Source: Candidatus Enterococcus willemsii | GTDB lineage: Bacteria > Bacillota > Bacilli > Lactobacillales > Enterococcaceae | Length of the DNA stretch: 64,000 nt | Reading direction: 5' to 3' | Assembly (NCBI RefSeq): GCF_009933335.1 | Contig: NZ_MAEL01000052.1 | Location: 1 to 64,000 of the forward strand | Shown here: positions 9,127 to 21,160 of the stretch, one piece after another | Numbering within the stretch: position 1 is the stretch's first letter | Layout of the letters: each line of letters starts with the position of its first letter | Notes under the pieces: generated by a model | What the model was told of the DNA's origin: nothing | Seen by the model: the letters and a program-made list of their open reading frames with translations, nothing else | Databases searched by the model: none | Program-made: the position numbers and the translations under genes

Positions 9127-9171
9127 AAAAAACGAGACATCTGTATATAGAATACAGATGTCTCAGTTTTT
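9125..9171. terminator. Bidirectional terminator between MATE gene and acetyltransferase
   Basis: Perfect 13-bp stem GAGACATCTGTAT (9134-9146) with ATACAGATGTCTC (9152-9164), an A-run on the left and AGTTTTT on the right. Confidence 0.85.
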
Positions 9172-9178
9172 CTCATGA

Positions 9179-9757
9179 CTATTGTACCAAAGATTTCTTA
9201 CGCCACAACAAGACTTTATTATAGCCTTCAAAGAAATAATAAATCGGTAATGACCAAAAATATTGCATTAAATGAACATACTCTTTTTTAATTGGATGAT
9301 TATTTTTAAATCGCATCAAGGCATACGTTTCCCCCATCTCAGTGATCTCTTCACCCGTTTGACAAAATCCTTGGCGTTCATAAAAACGTAATCGACGATA
9401 ACGCTGCTCAATATTTGTCGCTTGTTCATTCAATTCTTCAATCACCAAAGCAATTTTTTTATCTTTGAATTGATTTGTAAAAAATTTCAATGCTTCTTTA
9501 CCATACCCACGAGACTGAATAGCATCGTCAATCGCAAAGTAGAATAAATACACCAAATCTGCTCGTTCTATATAATACATCATACCCACAATCTTCTCTT
9601 TATCGTATAGACCTAGTAAATTTCCCTTGTTTTGTTTGATTTTATTCAATAAGTATTTGAAAGGTACGCGTTCTTCCGCAGGGAAAGATTTCTCATACAA
9701 CTGATTGAATGCCGAAACTTCCGAAGAATCCGGCATAATTTTTTTAAATGTTAACAT
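9179..9757 (-). CDS. GNAT family N-acetyltransferase
   Basis: 192 residues. A GNAT core is visible: YLFYFAIDDAIQSRGYGKEALKFF holds the acetyl-CoA loop (QSRGYG), followed by RLRFYERQGF. A basic, aromatic C-terminal tail (about 165-192) extends past the core. Substrate unknown. GAGGAA precedes the ATG at 9757. The gene is transcribed from a MerR-type promoter at 9833-9863, which starts at the stop codon of the upstream GyrI-like merR gene. That regulator probably controls this acetyltransferase (inference). Confidence 0.85.
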   Translation of the reverse strand: MLTFKKIMPDSSEVSAFNQLYEKSFPAEERVPFKYLLNKIKQNKGNLLGLYDKEKIVGMMYYIERADLVYLFYFAIDDAIQSRGYGKEALKFFTNQFKDKKIALVIEELNEQATNIEQRYRRLRFYERQGFCQTGEEITEMGETYALMRFKNNHPIKKEYVHLMQYFWSLPIYYFFEGYNKVLLWRKKSLVQ

Positions 9758-9832
9758 ATTTGTTCCTCGCTTATTCTAAATTTTTAGCTTTTTAGGTTTT
9801 ATCATGTACCTAATAGCTTAAATCTAGACTCT

Positions 9833-9863
9833 ACTATAAAGGTTAGAACAATTCTAAGGTCAA
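9833..9863 (-). promoter_or_regulatory. MerR-type promoter (19-bp spacer) for the acetyltransferase gene
   Basis: Minus strand -35 TTGACC (9858-9863) and -10 TATAGT (9833-9838) with a 19-bp spacer. The spacer contains the perfect inverted repeat TTAGAA-TTG-TTCTAA. The -35 overlaps the stop codon of the upstream merR gene. About 70 nt of leader follows before the acetyltransferase start and contains a hairpin (TAGCT and AGCTA arms, about 9785-9820). Confidence 0.75.
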
Positions 9864-10672
9864 GCTTTTTTCACTTGAATTTGTAATTCTGTTAAATATT
9901 CACTCGGTTGGTTCGTTTCATGAAAATCAAGTAAGTAAAATTCATAAATTGGCGAACATACTTCATAACCAGCTTGCGTAATTGCGGTTAAAAGAGTTTC
10001 CACATGTTTTGTTGAATAATGATAGGTTCCTTCATATAAATAGCTCGCATACTCTCCTGCAGGCAACGAAAACTGATTAAATCCCACATGCTGTTGATTA
10101 TCTAAAACAAAAACCGATTCGTAGGACAAGCCCATCTGCGGGGTATAATGAGCCACACCACCTACATAATGGTAGTCATAGAAATTTTTGATATCCAATA
10201 ATTCCCCATACAATTGCAACAACTCAGTTTCAAAACTAGCTTCTCCATCAAAATTGACTTCCCGTTGAAATGCTTGTCGTTCAGGAAGTGTTTTGATACG
10301 CATTTGTTGCACAAATTGTCGTTCTTTTGCTAACTGCGCTAAAATCTCAGCCCGCATGTCTAACCCCGCTAATTTCTTGTTTAATTCCGCAATTTCATTT
10401 TCCAGTAACACACGATTATTTTGAATAATATGATTGGTTTCCTCGATATTTCTTTTCGACAAATACGCTTGAATCGTCTCCAACGATACATTTAAGCCCC
10501 GTAAATCACGAATAATATTTAAATTGTAAATATCAGTTAACGAAAAGACACGGTAATTGTTCTCCAACCGTTTTGGATTCACTAGACCAAGTTTTTCATA
10601 ATGACGAATCGTATGAGTAGAAATGCCATACAATGCTGCAATTTCTTTAATCGTAAAATATTTAGGTGTCAT
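9860..10672 (-). CDS. MerR family regulator with GyrI/BmrR-like effector domain
   Basis: 270 residues. The N-terminal helix-turn-helix reads IKEIAALYGISTHTIRHYEKLGLV, followed by a coiled coil (about 85-125, ENEIAELNKKL). The C-terminal half (about 130-270) resembles the GyrI-like ligand domain of BmrR. It has LPAGEYASYLYEGTYHY and ends in a CSPIYEFYLLDFHET strand. The start is ATG 10672 with GGAGGA upstream. Its only same-strand downstream neighbour is the acetyltransferase behind a MerR-type promoter. The ligand cannot be predicted. Confidence 0.88.
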   Translation of the reverse strand: MTPKYFTIKEIAALYGISTHTIRHYEKLGLVNPKRLENNYRVFSLTDIYNLNIIRDLRGLNVSLETIQAYLSKRNIEETNHIIQNNRVLLENEIAELNKKLAGLDMRAEILAQLAKERQFVQQMRIKTLPERQAFQREVNFDGEASFETELLQLYGELLDIKNFYDYHYVGGVAHYTPQMGLSYESVFVLDNQQHVGFNQFSLPAGEYASYLYEGTYHYSTKHVETLLTAITQAGYEVCSPIYEFYLLDFHETNQPSEYLTELQIQVKKA

Positions 10673-10698
10673 TTGTTATCCTCCGCTTATATTCATCT

Positions 10699-10728
10699 CA
10701 ACTGTACCGTTTTTTGGAGTGGTTTGTC
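10699..10728 (-). promoter_or_regulatory. Possible promoter of the GyrI-like merR gene
   Basis: Minus strand TAGACA (10723-10728) and TACAGT (10699-10704), 18 bp apart, with weak partial symmetry (AACCACTCC and GGTACAGTT). The boxes match only moderately. Confidence 0.3.
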
Positions 10729-10902
10729 TAGTGATTATATATTCTTAGTATTGTCGCTTCTTTTTTGTACCCTTACAAAGATATAAACTACGTCTAAAAT
10801 GAAACATATAACCTATAAAATTGGCGAAAGTTTGTATCATTTTAATCGGTCTTTCTCAAAGTTTCTTATCAACATTATGAATTCCTAACGCTAAATGATT
10901 AA

Positions 10903-11145
10903 CTATTTAATAATCAGCATATCATTTTCATCGAATTGACAATTTTCTCCATAAGCGACCTCCCAATAATAACCATCACGGTCTTGAAAATATCTTCCAT
11001 ATCCGCCGCATTCAGTAGTTTGTGGTTCTTTAACTATAGTTCCTCCAACCTCTCCAACACGTTTCATCAATTGGATTATCATTCATTATGCTTTAGAGAT
11101 AACAATATCATCTTCTATGAACCTTTTCCGCTATTACATATAAAA
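10903..11145 (-). pseudogene. Decayed VOC (glyoxalase/bleomycin resistance-like) gene remnant
   Basis: On the minus strand a 57-codon stretch ending in TAG at 10903-10905 encodes a typical VOC C-terminus. The parts GGTIVKEPQTTECGGYG and YFQDRDGYYWEVAYGEN are highly characteristic. Upstream, family-like pieces such as KRFIEDDIV and SKHNE appear in shifting frames broken by stops (TAA, TGA). No intact start or N-terminal half was found. This is a gene ruined by several lesions, not a short functional gene. The remaining 10673-10902 and 11146-11243 hold nothing else recognisable. Confidence 0.7.
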
Positions 11146-11243
11146 ATAAAGTTTTAATAGACTGCTTGATACAACAAAATTACTCTTGAGTAGCGCTTGT
11201 GTTTTCTAGTAGATTCTCTTAAATATTACTAAGTCTTTCCAAT

Positions 11244-11285
11244 TAAAATAGAGCCAAACTATCTCAATAGTTTGGCTCTATTTAT
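11244..11285 (-). terminator. Terminator of the bgl operon
   Basis: Perfect 15-bp stem ATAGAGCCAAACTAT (11248-11262) with ATAGTTTGGCTCTAT (11267-11281), 4-nt loop, then TTTTAATT on the minus strand. It lies right after the antiterminator gene. Confidence 0.8.
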
Positions 11286-11291
11286 AAATTA

Positions 11292-12140
11292 TCATTCATC
11301 TATTGTTTTATTGCTCATCAATCGATTAATATGCACTGTTAAATAAGCTACTTCTTCTTTTGTTACTTTAGTATTGTTCAATATTTCGATATAGTCTTTA
11401 ACATTAAAAGCAATGGTTAGAGCTTTTGGATAAAGTTGTGTGATTTGTTCAAATAATCCTGAATCATTCTCGGTAATCATTTTTCCTTCAAAATAACGTT
11501 CAACAAAAAATTTCAGATGAGTAATAAAGCGCTGGTAGTGCACATCTTCGCGATCAAAGTCGATTTTCAATTCATATTTAACGATATCTGATATGCCACC
11601 AACTAGTTTTGCATATGCCATGCCTTTGCTAGTAGAAGAATCCACGTTTTGTGCATTAATGATATGAAAAGCGATATTTGCTGCTTCTTCCGGAGGTAGA
11701 ATCTCTCCTAACTCTTTTTTTAATAGCTTTAGAGCATACTCTCCCACCGAGAACTCTATAGGATAATAGTTTTTAATTTCCCAGTACACACGGTTAAGGA
11801 TATTTAGACCATTCTTATGCCTTTCGATTGAGAAATTTAAATGATCGCTCAAAGTAAAGAAAATACTAGTATTCAGCTGCGTATTCAATAGTTCCTCTGC
11901 TTTTTTAATAATTTGCTGTGTAATATCAAAATAAACGGCTGGAATCGAGTCAAATAAACGTAAATATTCTTGAATTTGTCGGTTATCCACAGGTATGAAT
12001 ACACGGTTTACGTCTTCGTCAGCAACAGTTTGACCGATTTTTCGGCTATAGCCAATCCCTTTGCCAAAAAAGACATATTCCTGTTGCTCATCGTCTATAG
12101 CTAAGATAGTATTAGGATTTAGTATTTTTCTAATAATCAT
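11292..12140 (-). CDS. BglG/LicT family transcriptional antiterminator
   Basis: 282 residues. An N-terminal RNA-binding CAT domain (about 1-60: MIIRKILNPNTILAID, VFFGKGIGYSRKIG) is followed by two PTS regulation domains. PRD1 has SDHLNFSIERHKNG and AFHIINAQ; PRD2 has HYQRFITHLKFF and YLTVHINRL. The phosphorylatable histidines therefore appear intact. It binds RAT RNA and prevents termination when its cognate PTS is transporting. It is the last gene of the bgl operon, whose leader has a RAT over a terminator at 15461-15538, so it should control its own operon. Confidence 0.93.
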   Translation of the reverse strand: MIIRKILNPNTILAIDDEQQEYVFFGKGIGYSRKIGQTVADEDVNRVFIPVDNRQIQEYLRLFDSIPAVYFDITQQIIKKAEELLNTQLNTSIFFTLSDHLNFSIERHKNGLNILNRVYWEIKNYYPIEFSVGEYALKLLKKELGEILPPEEAANIAFHIINAQNVDSSTSKGMAYAKLVGGISDIVKYELKIDFDREDVHYQRFITHLKFFVERYFEGKMITENDSGLFEQITQLYPKALTIAFNVKDYIEILNNTKVTKEEVAYLTVHINRLMSNKTIDE

Positions 12141-12151
12141 CCCGCATTCTC

Positions 12152-15437
<3,286 letters not shown>

Positions 15438-15460
15438 TCTTTTCCCTCCATTTTTTAAGC

Positions 15461-15511
15461 AAAAAAAACCGAATCGAATCATTCCTCTAAGAGAGATGAT
15501 TCAATTCGGTT
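15461..15511 (-). terminator. Leader terminator of the bgl operon
   Basis: On the minus strand CCGAATTGAATCAT (15496-15509) pairs with ATGATTCGATTCGG (15469-15482), then eight T. Its 5' arm overlaps the end of the RAT, the arrangement used for BglG/LicT antitermination. It lies between promoter and start codon. Confidence 0.88.
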
Positions 15512-15538
15512 ATGCCTACTATTACGTAGTAACACGCC
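15508..15538 (-). promoter_or_regulatory. RAT (ribonucleic antiterminator) of the bgl operon
   Basis: Minus strand GGCGTGTTACTACG...AGTAGGCATAACC matches the BglG/LicT RAT pattern (GG-TTGTTACTG, then CAGGCAAAACC). It overlaps the leader terminator. Binding of the operon's own antiterminator would stabilise the RAT and allow read-through. Confidence 0.8.
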
Positions 15539-15556
15539 TTGTATTAAGTTAGCTTT

Positions 15557-15585
15557 AGTATATATCATTTTTAAGAAAGCGTCAA
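15557..15585 (-). promoter_or_regulatory. bgl operon promoter with possible cre
   Basis: -35 TTGACG (15580-15585), 17-bp spacer, -10 TATACT (15557-15562) on the minus strand. A cre-like sequence, AGAAAGCGTCAACA (15574-15587, 12 of 14 to the consensus), overlaps the -35, which would allow CcpA repression. The 15590-15827 stretch is AT-rich and shows nothing more. Confidence 0.75.
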
Positions 15586-15827
15586 CATTTCTTTTTAAAT
15601 TTTATTTATGCATCAATACGTCTTATTTTCTCCCATTTTTTAGACCGTATTAATTCTAATTCATTAAGTTTGTTGCTAGCTTGAATATATTTGATAGCTA
15701 TATTTTATATCTTATAACTTTCTTATTCAGTCAACAAAAATCGTTATCTATTTACGAATGTTTCACTTAACTCCATTCCTACTATCCAACAAAAATTCTA
15801 ACATTATTCTCCGCAATAATTCCCCCA

Positions 15828-16847
15828 TCATAATTTCGCAAAAATTGATTTTAATATTCGGCAATGAACACCTAAAATATCATTACTTACTTGAGTTACA
15901 TGAAAATCGCCTTTCACACTTAAGATTGAATAAGCTAGCTCACGAGAAAGACCATAATGATTAACGAGAAAGGCGATTGCTTCCATCGCAGCTTGGTGCG
16001 TGGCTTCATCTAAAGTTTTTCCAAAACCATGTGTTTCCCAATGTGTTGACGATTCCAATAATGGATTTTTACCAATTTGAAGATTTTTATGCAAAATTAA
16101 TTGCACGCGACCATTGACACTGCCCTCGATTGCTGTCCCACTTAATTCACCATCACCTTGAGCAAAATGGCTATCGCCAACGTAGAATCCTGCACCTGGA
16201 ACTTCAATATTATAATACATCGATGTACCTATGACAAAATTTTTATTATCAACGTTGCCACCAAATCTTGCTGGATGCAATGTACTAATTTTTCCAGAAT
16301 CTTTCGGTAAGACACCACACACGCCAAAATGATAATTGACAGGAATGTCAACTTGTTCTTGAATTGCTTTTCGTTCAACAGTACCTTTAGGTGTCACTAA
16401 CCCTGGCGCATCAATTGGTCGTGGATAGTCATAAGTAAATAAGGGATACGCTACTTGACGTTCTTCATCCACTTGGTAAATCACAATCGATTCTTTTTGA
16501 TCAAAGTCTTCTGCTAAATAGCCCCAATTTGCTAAAACATTCGAACCATAAGGCATACGTGGTTTCATATCTAAGATTTTCACTTCTAACACATCACCTG
16601 GTTCAGCATCTTTTATGAAAATTGGTCCAGTAATTAAATGATCACCCATTCGAGTCGTAATTGTTTCATAAATTTCTTGAATCGCATCATCAAACAACAA
16701 ATCTGGTGCATCCCCTGATTGGTGATTCAATGCCTCAATCTCAACAATATCCCCCGATTCCACTGTTAAAAGACTTTCCCAATTACTCTCGTAGTAGCCC
16801 CATTTAACCGTGTTAACAGTAGCAGCAAGTGTATGAATTTTTGTCAT
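15828..16847 (-). CDS. Acetamidase/formamidase family protein
   Basis: 339 residues of the FmdA_AmdA family, metal-dependent cytoplasmic hydrolases that release ammonia from formamide or short amides. Seen are GDIVEIEALNHQSGD near the N-terminus, a central MKPRMPYGSNV, and GAGFYVGDSHFAQGDGELSG, the most typical family motif. A C-terminal ELAYSILSVKGDFHVTQVSN follows. The exact substrate is not decidable. The start 16847 has GGGATATATC upstream. It appears monocistronic, with its own promoter at 16903-16931. Confidence 0.88.
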   Translation of the reverse strand: MTKIHTLAATVNTVKWGYYESNWESLLTVESGDIVEIEALNHQSGDAPDLLFDDAIQEIYETITTRMGDHLITGPIFIKDAEPGDVLEVKILDMKPRMPYGSNVLANWGYLAEDFDQKESIVIYQVDEERQVAYPLFTYDYPRPIDAPGLVTPKGTVERKAIQEQVDIPVNYHFGVCGVLPKDSGKISTLHPARFGGNVDNKNFVIGTSMYYNIEVPGAGFYVGDSHFAQGDGELSGTAIEGSVNGRVQLILHKNLQIGKNPLLESSTHWETHGFGKTLDEATHQAAMEAIAFLVNHYGLSRELAYSILSVKGDFHVTQVSNDILGVHCRILKSIFAKL

Positions 16848-16902
16848 GATATATCCCTTCTTTCTTATTTGTTTTCATTGGTATACATTGGTTCTTTTCT
16901 TA

Positions 16903-16931
16903 ATTATACCTTGTTTTACAGTTATTATAAA
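16903..16931 (-). promoter_or_regulatory. Promoter of the acetamidase/formamidase gene
   Basis: Minus strand -35 TTTATA (16926-16931), 17-bp spacer, -10 TATAAT (16903-16908). Just downstream, the direct repeat CCAATG-TATA-CCAATG (about 16876-16891) could bind a regulator. Confidence 0.55.
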
Positions 16932-17009
16932 TATGAGTAGTGAAAGAATAAAAATATTGCAAAAATTTCTAGTCAGTTCTTTCGCCATAGTAAGAGAAAA
17001 GATAAAACA

Positions 17010-17036
17010 AAAAAACGGCTAAAAAGCCGTTTTTTT
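17010..17036. terminator. Terminator of the pot operon (bidirectional form)
   Basis: AACGGCT and AGCCGTT arms with an A-rich loop, flanked by an A-run and seven T. It lies just after potD on the minus strand. Confidence 0.8.
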
Positions 17037-17051
17037 GAGAAAAAATTGATA

Positions 17052-18125
17052 CTATTTCCGATACATTTTCAATTCCAAGAACAAGTCATTATATATCCCG
17101 ATATATTCTGGTCCTAAGTCTTGATAGACTTCCAAATGAGATACTAATTCGTCAGATGGATAGAATTGTTCATCGGATGTGATTTCTTCTGGTAATAGAT
17201 CCAACGCTTTTTTATTTGGTGTGGAGTAACCAATATATTCCGCATTTTGTGCCGCATTTTCTGGTTCGAGCATGAAATTAATAAACTCATAGGCTCCTTC
17301 TTGATTGGCTGCTGTTTTAGGAATGACGATGTTGTCGAACCACAGATTGGATCCTTCTTTAGGAATGACATAGTGCAAATGCTCGTTTTCCCACATCATA
17401 TCAGCTGCTTCACCAGAAAAGGTAACAGCAACCGCACTCTCTTCATTTGCCATATACATTTTAATTTCATCGGCAACGATAGCTTTAATATTCGGTGTCA
17501 TCTTTCGTAGCTTGGCTACTGCTTCATTTAGTTCTGTTAGATTTTTGCTGTTAAGTGAGTATCCTAGACTATTTAAACCAAGCCCTATCACTTCACGAGC
17601 ACCATCAATCAACATAATATTATCCTGCAATTCTGGTCGCCATAAGTCATCCCATGAAGTCATATCCTCACTGTCGACTACTTTATCATTATAGACAATA
17701 CCTAATGTGCCCCAAAAATAAGGAATAGAATATTGATTTTTCGGATCAAAACTCAAATCCAAAAAACGAGGATCAATGTTGTCTAAACCTTTGATTTTTG
17801 AATGATCTAATTTATTGACTAGTTTTTCATCCATCATTTTTTGAATCATGTATTCACTTGGAATCGCAATGTCATACGAAGTGCCACCTTGGCGAATTTT
17901 TGTTAGCATAGCCTCATTTGAGTCAAATGTGTCATAATTGACTTTATAGCCAGATTCTTTTTCAAATTTTGTCAACAATTCTGGATCAATATAATCGCCC
18001 CAATTATAGATATTCAGCACTTGTGCACCAGCCATACCGGTCGCTTTTTCTAATTGACGGACACCAAAAATTAAGACCAAAATAATGAAGACTAAACCAA
18101 TAATTAATGATTGTAATCGTTTCAT
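17052..18125 (-). CDS. potD: Spermidine/putrescine ABC transporter, substrate-binding protein
   Basis: 357 residues. An N-terminal hydrophobic anchor (LIIGLVFIILVLIFGV) has no lipobox cysteine, so it probably stays as an uncleaved or signal-peptidase-type anchor. The mature part opens with LNIYNWGDYIDPELL, the family signature. IPYFWGTLGIVYN and DNIVIPKTAANQEGAYEFINFML follow. It captures polyamines outside the cell and delivers them to PotBC. Its start overlaps the potC stop by 4 nt (ATGA). Last gene of potABCD. Confidence 0.93.
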   Translation of the reverse strand: MKRLQSLIIGLVFIILVLIFGVRQLEKATGMAGAQVLNIYNWGDYIDPELLTKFEKESGYKVNYDTFDSNEAMLTKIRQGGTSYDIAIPSEYMIQKMMDEKLVNKLDHSKIKGLDNIDPRFLDLSFDPKNQYSIPYFWGTLGIVYNDKVVDSEDMTSWDDLWRPELQDNIMLIDGAREVIGLGLNSLGYSLNSKNLTELNEAVAKLRKMTPNIKAIVADEIKMYMANEESAVAVTFSGEAADMMWENEHLHYVIPKEGSNLWFDNIVIPKTAANQEGAYEFINFMLEPENAAQNAEYIGYSTPNKKALDLLPEEITSDEQFYPSDELVSHLEVYQDLGPEYIGIYNDLFLELKMYRK

Positions 18126-18961
18126 TGTAAATCGGTCACCTCGCTTTTTTGTCGGTTCTTACGTACACGGCGAGAAACATTTTCTTTACTAATAAAGTAA
18201 TAACCCACGACTAAAACCATCGAGAACAAGAAAACTAAAGTGCTTAAAGCATTAATTTCTAAGCTAATTCCTTGTCTTGCCCGAGAATAAATTTCAACTG
18301 ATAAGGTACTAAATCCATTACCAGTAACAAAGAAGGTTACCGCAAAATCGTCTAATGAATACGTAAATGCCATAAAGTAACCAGCAATAATTCCTGGTGT
18401 CAAAAATGGCAAGATAATATTTTTCACCACTTGAAAAGTATTCGCACCTAAATCTCTTGCTGCATCGACCATTGAATCGTTCATTTCTTTTAACTTTGGT
18501 AGAACCATCAGCACCACAATAGGGATACTGAAAGCAATATGTGATAATAAGACACTCACAAATCCTAAGTTAAAACTACGGAACAAACCACCAATCATGG
18601 TGAAGAAAATCAGAAAGCTTGCCCCAATAATAACATCCGGTGACACAAGTAAGATATTATTCATACTTAATAACGCATTTCGTGTTGAACGGTTCTTTGT
18701 ATAATAAATCGCCATTGCGCCAAACGTACCAATCACTGTCGCAATCAACGCTGATAAAAAGGCTAACATAAATGTATTCAATACAATAATCAGCAAACGT
18801 GAATCAGCAAAGACAGCAGAATAATTCTCCCAAGTAAAACCAGTAAATTGATTCATGGTTCCCCCATCGTTAAATGAGTAAAAAATCAAATAAAAAATAG
18901 GCACATACAATAGTACAAAAACAATGGCTAGATAGAGACGAGACCATTGAAATTTCTTCAT
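18122..18961 (-). CDS. potC: Spermidine/putrescine ABC transporter permease PotC
   Basis: 279 residues with about six membrane segments. The cytoplasmic EAA-type loop reads DAARDLGANTFQVVKNIILPFLTPGI and contacts PotA. The N-terminus LYLAIVFVLLYVPIFYLIFYSF is typical of PotC-type permeases. It forms the channel with PotB. Translation is coupled on both sides by ATGA overlaps with potB and potD. Confidence 0.93.
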   Translation of the reverse strand: MKKFQWSRLYLAIVFVLLYVPIFYLIFYSFNDGGTMNQFTGFTWENYSAVFADSRLLIIVLNTFMLAFLSALIATVIGTFGAMAIYYTKNRSTRNALLSMNNILLVSPDVIIGASFLIFFTMIGGLFRSFNLGFVSVLLSHIAFSIPIVVLMVLPKLKEMNDSMVDAARDLGANTFQVVKNIILPFLTPGIIAGYFMAFTYSLDDFAVTFFVTGNGFSTLSVEIYSRARQGISLEINALSTLVFLFSMVLVVGYYFISKENVSRRVRKNRQKSEVTDLQ

Positions 18962-19764
18962 TTTCTTTGGCCTCCCTTCTTCTCACCAGTCAGTAGCATG
19001 ACGACAAACATAGCAATGATTAAGACCACACCAATCGTTGAACCCATGCCCCAGTTTTGTGTGACTAGGAAATGTTGTTCAATCGCTGTTCCTAACGTAA
19101 TCACACGGTTTCCACCGATTAAACGAGTCAACATGAATAATGAGAGTGAAGGAATAAAGACAGCTTGTACACCGCTTTTCACGCCATTTAAAGATAAAGG
19201 AAAAATAACACGACGGAAAGTTTCAAAATTATTAGCACCTAAATCACGACTGGCACTAATTAACGAAGGATTCATTTCTTCTAGTGCATTATAAATTGGC
19301 ATAATCATGAATGGTAGCTCAATATACGCTGCAACGACGAGAAAACTAAAATCGGTAAACAAAATTTGCTTAGGACCAATGCCCATGATTTCTAAGAAAT
19401 GATTGACCCCGCCATTAATACCAAAAATACCAATAAAGGCATACGCTTTTAACAATAGATTGACCCACGTTGGCAAAATAATTAATAATAACCACAAATC
19501 TTTATGCTTCAATTTGGTTAAAAAATATGCAGTTGGGTAGCTGATGAGTAAAGTAATTGCAGTAATCAAAAAAGCATACCAAACTGAATTGAAAGTCATC
19601 GTTAAATACTTACCCGAAGTAAAATACGCTTGGTAATTGACAAAAGAAAAGTTGCCATCCATATCAAAAAACGATTGATAAATAATCAACAGCACAGGTG
19701 CAATTACAAACAACAACAACCAAAATAAATAAGGAATCGCATAAATGCGTCTAATTCTTGTCAT
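18958..19764 (-). CDS. potB: Spermidine/putrescine ABC transporter permease PotB
   Basis: 268 residues with about six membrane segments and the loop SASRDLGANNFETFRRVIFPLSLNGV. Start 19764 is preferred: AGGGGGG lies 4 nt upstream and the potA stop is 10 nt upstream. An in-frame ATG at 19785 would lie inside potA with no ribosome site. Partner of PotC in the membrane. It overlaps potC by 4 nt. Confidence 0.92.
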   Translation of the reverse strand: MTRIRRIYAIPYLFWLLLFVIAPVLLIIYQSFFDMDGNFSFVNYQAYFTSGKYLTMTFNSVWYAFLITAITLLISYPTAYFLTKLKHKDLWLLLIILPTWVNLLLKAYAFIGIFGINGGVNHFLEIMGIGPKQILFTDFSFLVVAAYIELPFMIMPIYNALEEMNPSLISASRDLGANNFETFRRVIFPLSLNGVKSGVQAVFIPSLSLFMLTRLIGGNRVITLGTAIEQHFLVTQNWGMGSTIGVVLIIAMFVVMLLTGEKKGGQRK

Positions 19765-19774
19765 TTCGTCCCCC

Positions 19775-20860
19775 CTACTCTTCATAACTTTCTAAACGAG
19801 CATCGAAATCTTCTTCTGATTCATTGAAGCGCATGACATGAATGTCTTCTGGTTCAAATGAAAGGCCAATTTGACTACCTTCAACAGCTTTCTTCGTCGA
19901 ATGAACCATCCACTCATTTTCTTGTTCATCATAACAAATAATTTCATAGTGCACGCCACGGAATAATTGAGTATCAACACGCACATTTAGTTTCCCTTTT
20001 TCCATAGATGTGAGAGTTAAATCTTCTGGACGAATAACCACTTCGACTGGTTCATTTTTCCGCATGCCACCATCAACACATTCAAATGTTTTGCCAACAA
20101 ATTCCACTAAATTATCGTCAATCATCGTTCCGTTGACAATATTACTTTCGCCAACAAAATCAGCAACAAAATGGTTGATTGGTTCATCATAAATATCTAC
20201 AGGCGTCCCACTTTGCACAATTTTTCCCTTGTTCATTACAAAGATTTCATCGCTCATTGCTAGTGCTTCTTCTTGATCATGCGTAACAAAAATAAAGGTA
20301 ATGCCTAATCGTTGTTGTAATTCACGTAATTCATATTGCATGTCTGTACGTAATTTTAAATCCAGTGCAGATAAAGGTTCATCTAGTAATAATACTTTTG
20401 GTTCATTAACAATCGCTCTTGCAATCGCCACACGTTGGCGTTGTCCGCCAGACATTTCACTAATTTCACGATTGGCATACCCATCTAACTGAACAAGTTT
20501 TAAAGCATCTTTGACTTTCAATTCAATTTCTTTTTTTGGTAATTTTTTTATTTTCAAACCAAAAGCAACATTCTCAAACACATTCATATGCGGAAACAAA
20601 GCATAATCTTGAAAGACAGTATTCACTTGGCGTTGATTCGCAGGCACATCATTGATTCGTTGTTCTTCAAAGAAGACATCCCCTTCGGTTGCCTCAGAAA
20701 ACCCAGCGATAATTCGCAAAATGGTTGTCTTTCCGCAACCTGATGGACCAAGCAGCGTATAAAATTTGCCTTCTTCTATCTCGAAATTCACACTCTTCAA
20801 AATCGTCTCATCATCGTACCGCTTCACCACATTATTAAATGAAATGATTGGTTTTCCCAC
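19775..20860 (-). CDS. potA: Spermidine/putrescine ABC transporter ATP-binding protein
   Basis: 361 residues from a GTG start at 20860, with GAGGGGG upstream; an in-frame extension to 21058 is low-complexity and unlike the family. Walker A is GPSGCGKTT, the signature [13 protein letters not shown], Walker [12 protein letters not shown], and the switch His follows in THDQEEA. A C-terminal TOBE domain (about 270-361, [13 protein letters not shown]) is present. It powers polyamine uptake through PotBC. First gene of the operon. Confidence 0.94.
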   Translation of the reverse strand: MGKPIISFNNVVKRYDDETILKSVNFEIEEGKFYTLLGPSGCGKTTILRIIAGFSEATEGDVFFEEQRINDVPANQRQVNTVFQDYALFPHMNVFENVAFGLKIKKLPKKEIELKVKDALKLVQLDGYANREISEMSGGQRQRVAIARAIVNEPKVLLLDEPLSALDLKLRTDMQYELRELQQRLGITFIFVTHDQEEALAMSDEIFVMNKGKIVQSGTPVDIYDEPINHFVADFVGESNIVNGTMIDDNLVEFVGKTFECVDGGMRKNEPVEVVIRPEDLTLTSMEKGKLNVRVDTQLFRGVHYEIICYDEQENEWMVHSTKKAVEGSQIGLSFEPEDIHVMRFNESEEDFDARLESYEE

Positions 20861-21160
20861 TTCTCTTTCCCCCTCAAATTGATTGATTATATGTCTTCGT
20901 TTCGGAATGATTATACGTAGTTTTTGGTTGAAAATTTCACGTTTACTACAATTATATAGCTTCATTTTTTTGTTTCTTAAAACATACTGTATAAGAATAA
21001 TTTTTTTTACACAAAAACACAAGTATATTCTTTCAAAAAGATAGTTTTTTTTCAGCAAAAAAGAAACTATGATATGATAATAGTATTAAATATTTTTTTG
21101 TAAATAATACACAAACTTTAAGTGATAAATAAGTTTCTGTTAAAACAAGGAGTGAATAAA
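20861..21160. promoter_or_regulatory. Divergent region between potA and the quinone oxidoreductase
   Basis: 300 bp, very AT-rich. A 30-bp inverted repeat (21041-21070, outer arms ATAGTTT and AAACTAT) and a Rex-like dyad TTGTAAATAATACACAA (21098-21114) lie on the oxidoreductase side. A TATAAT box (about 20911-20916) is the best potA -10, without a clear -35. Binding sites are suggestions only. Confidence 0.35.

Noticed and set aside
10601-11157. Short plus-strand frames of 61 and 73 codons around the VOC remnant
   Set aside because: They are antisense to the merR gene and to the VOC remnant, with no ribosome site or family likeness.
15438-15482. N-terminal extension of the bgl PTS gene
   Set aside because: It would be translated from inside the leader terminator hairpin; the ribosome site supports 15437.
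20861-21058. 66-residue N-terminal extension of PotA
   Set aside because: It is low-complexity, unlike other PotA proteins, and the GTG at 20860 has a good ribosome site and family-typical start.
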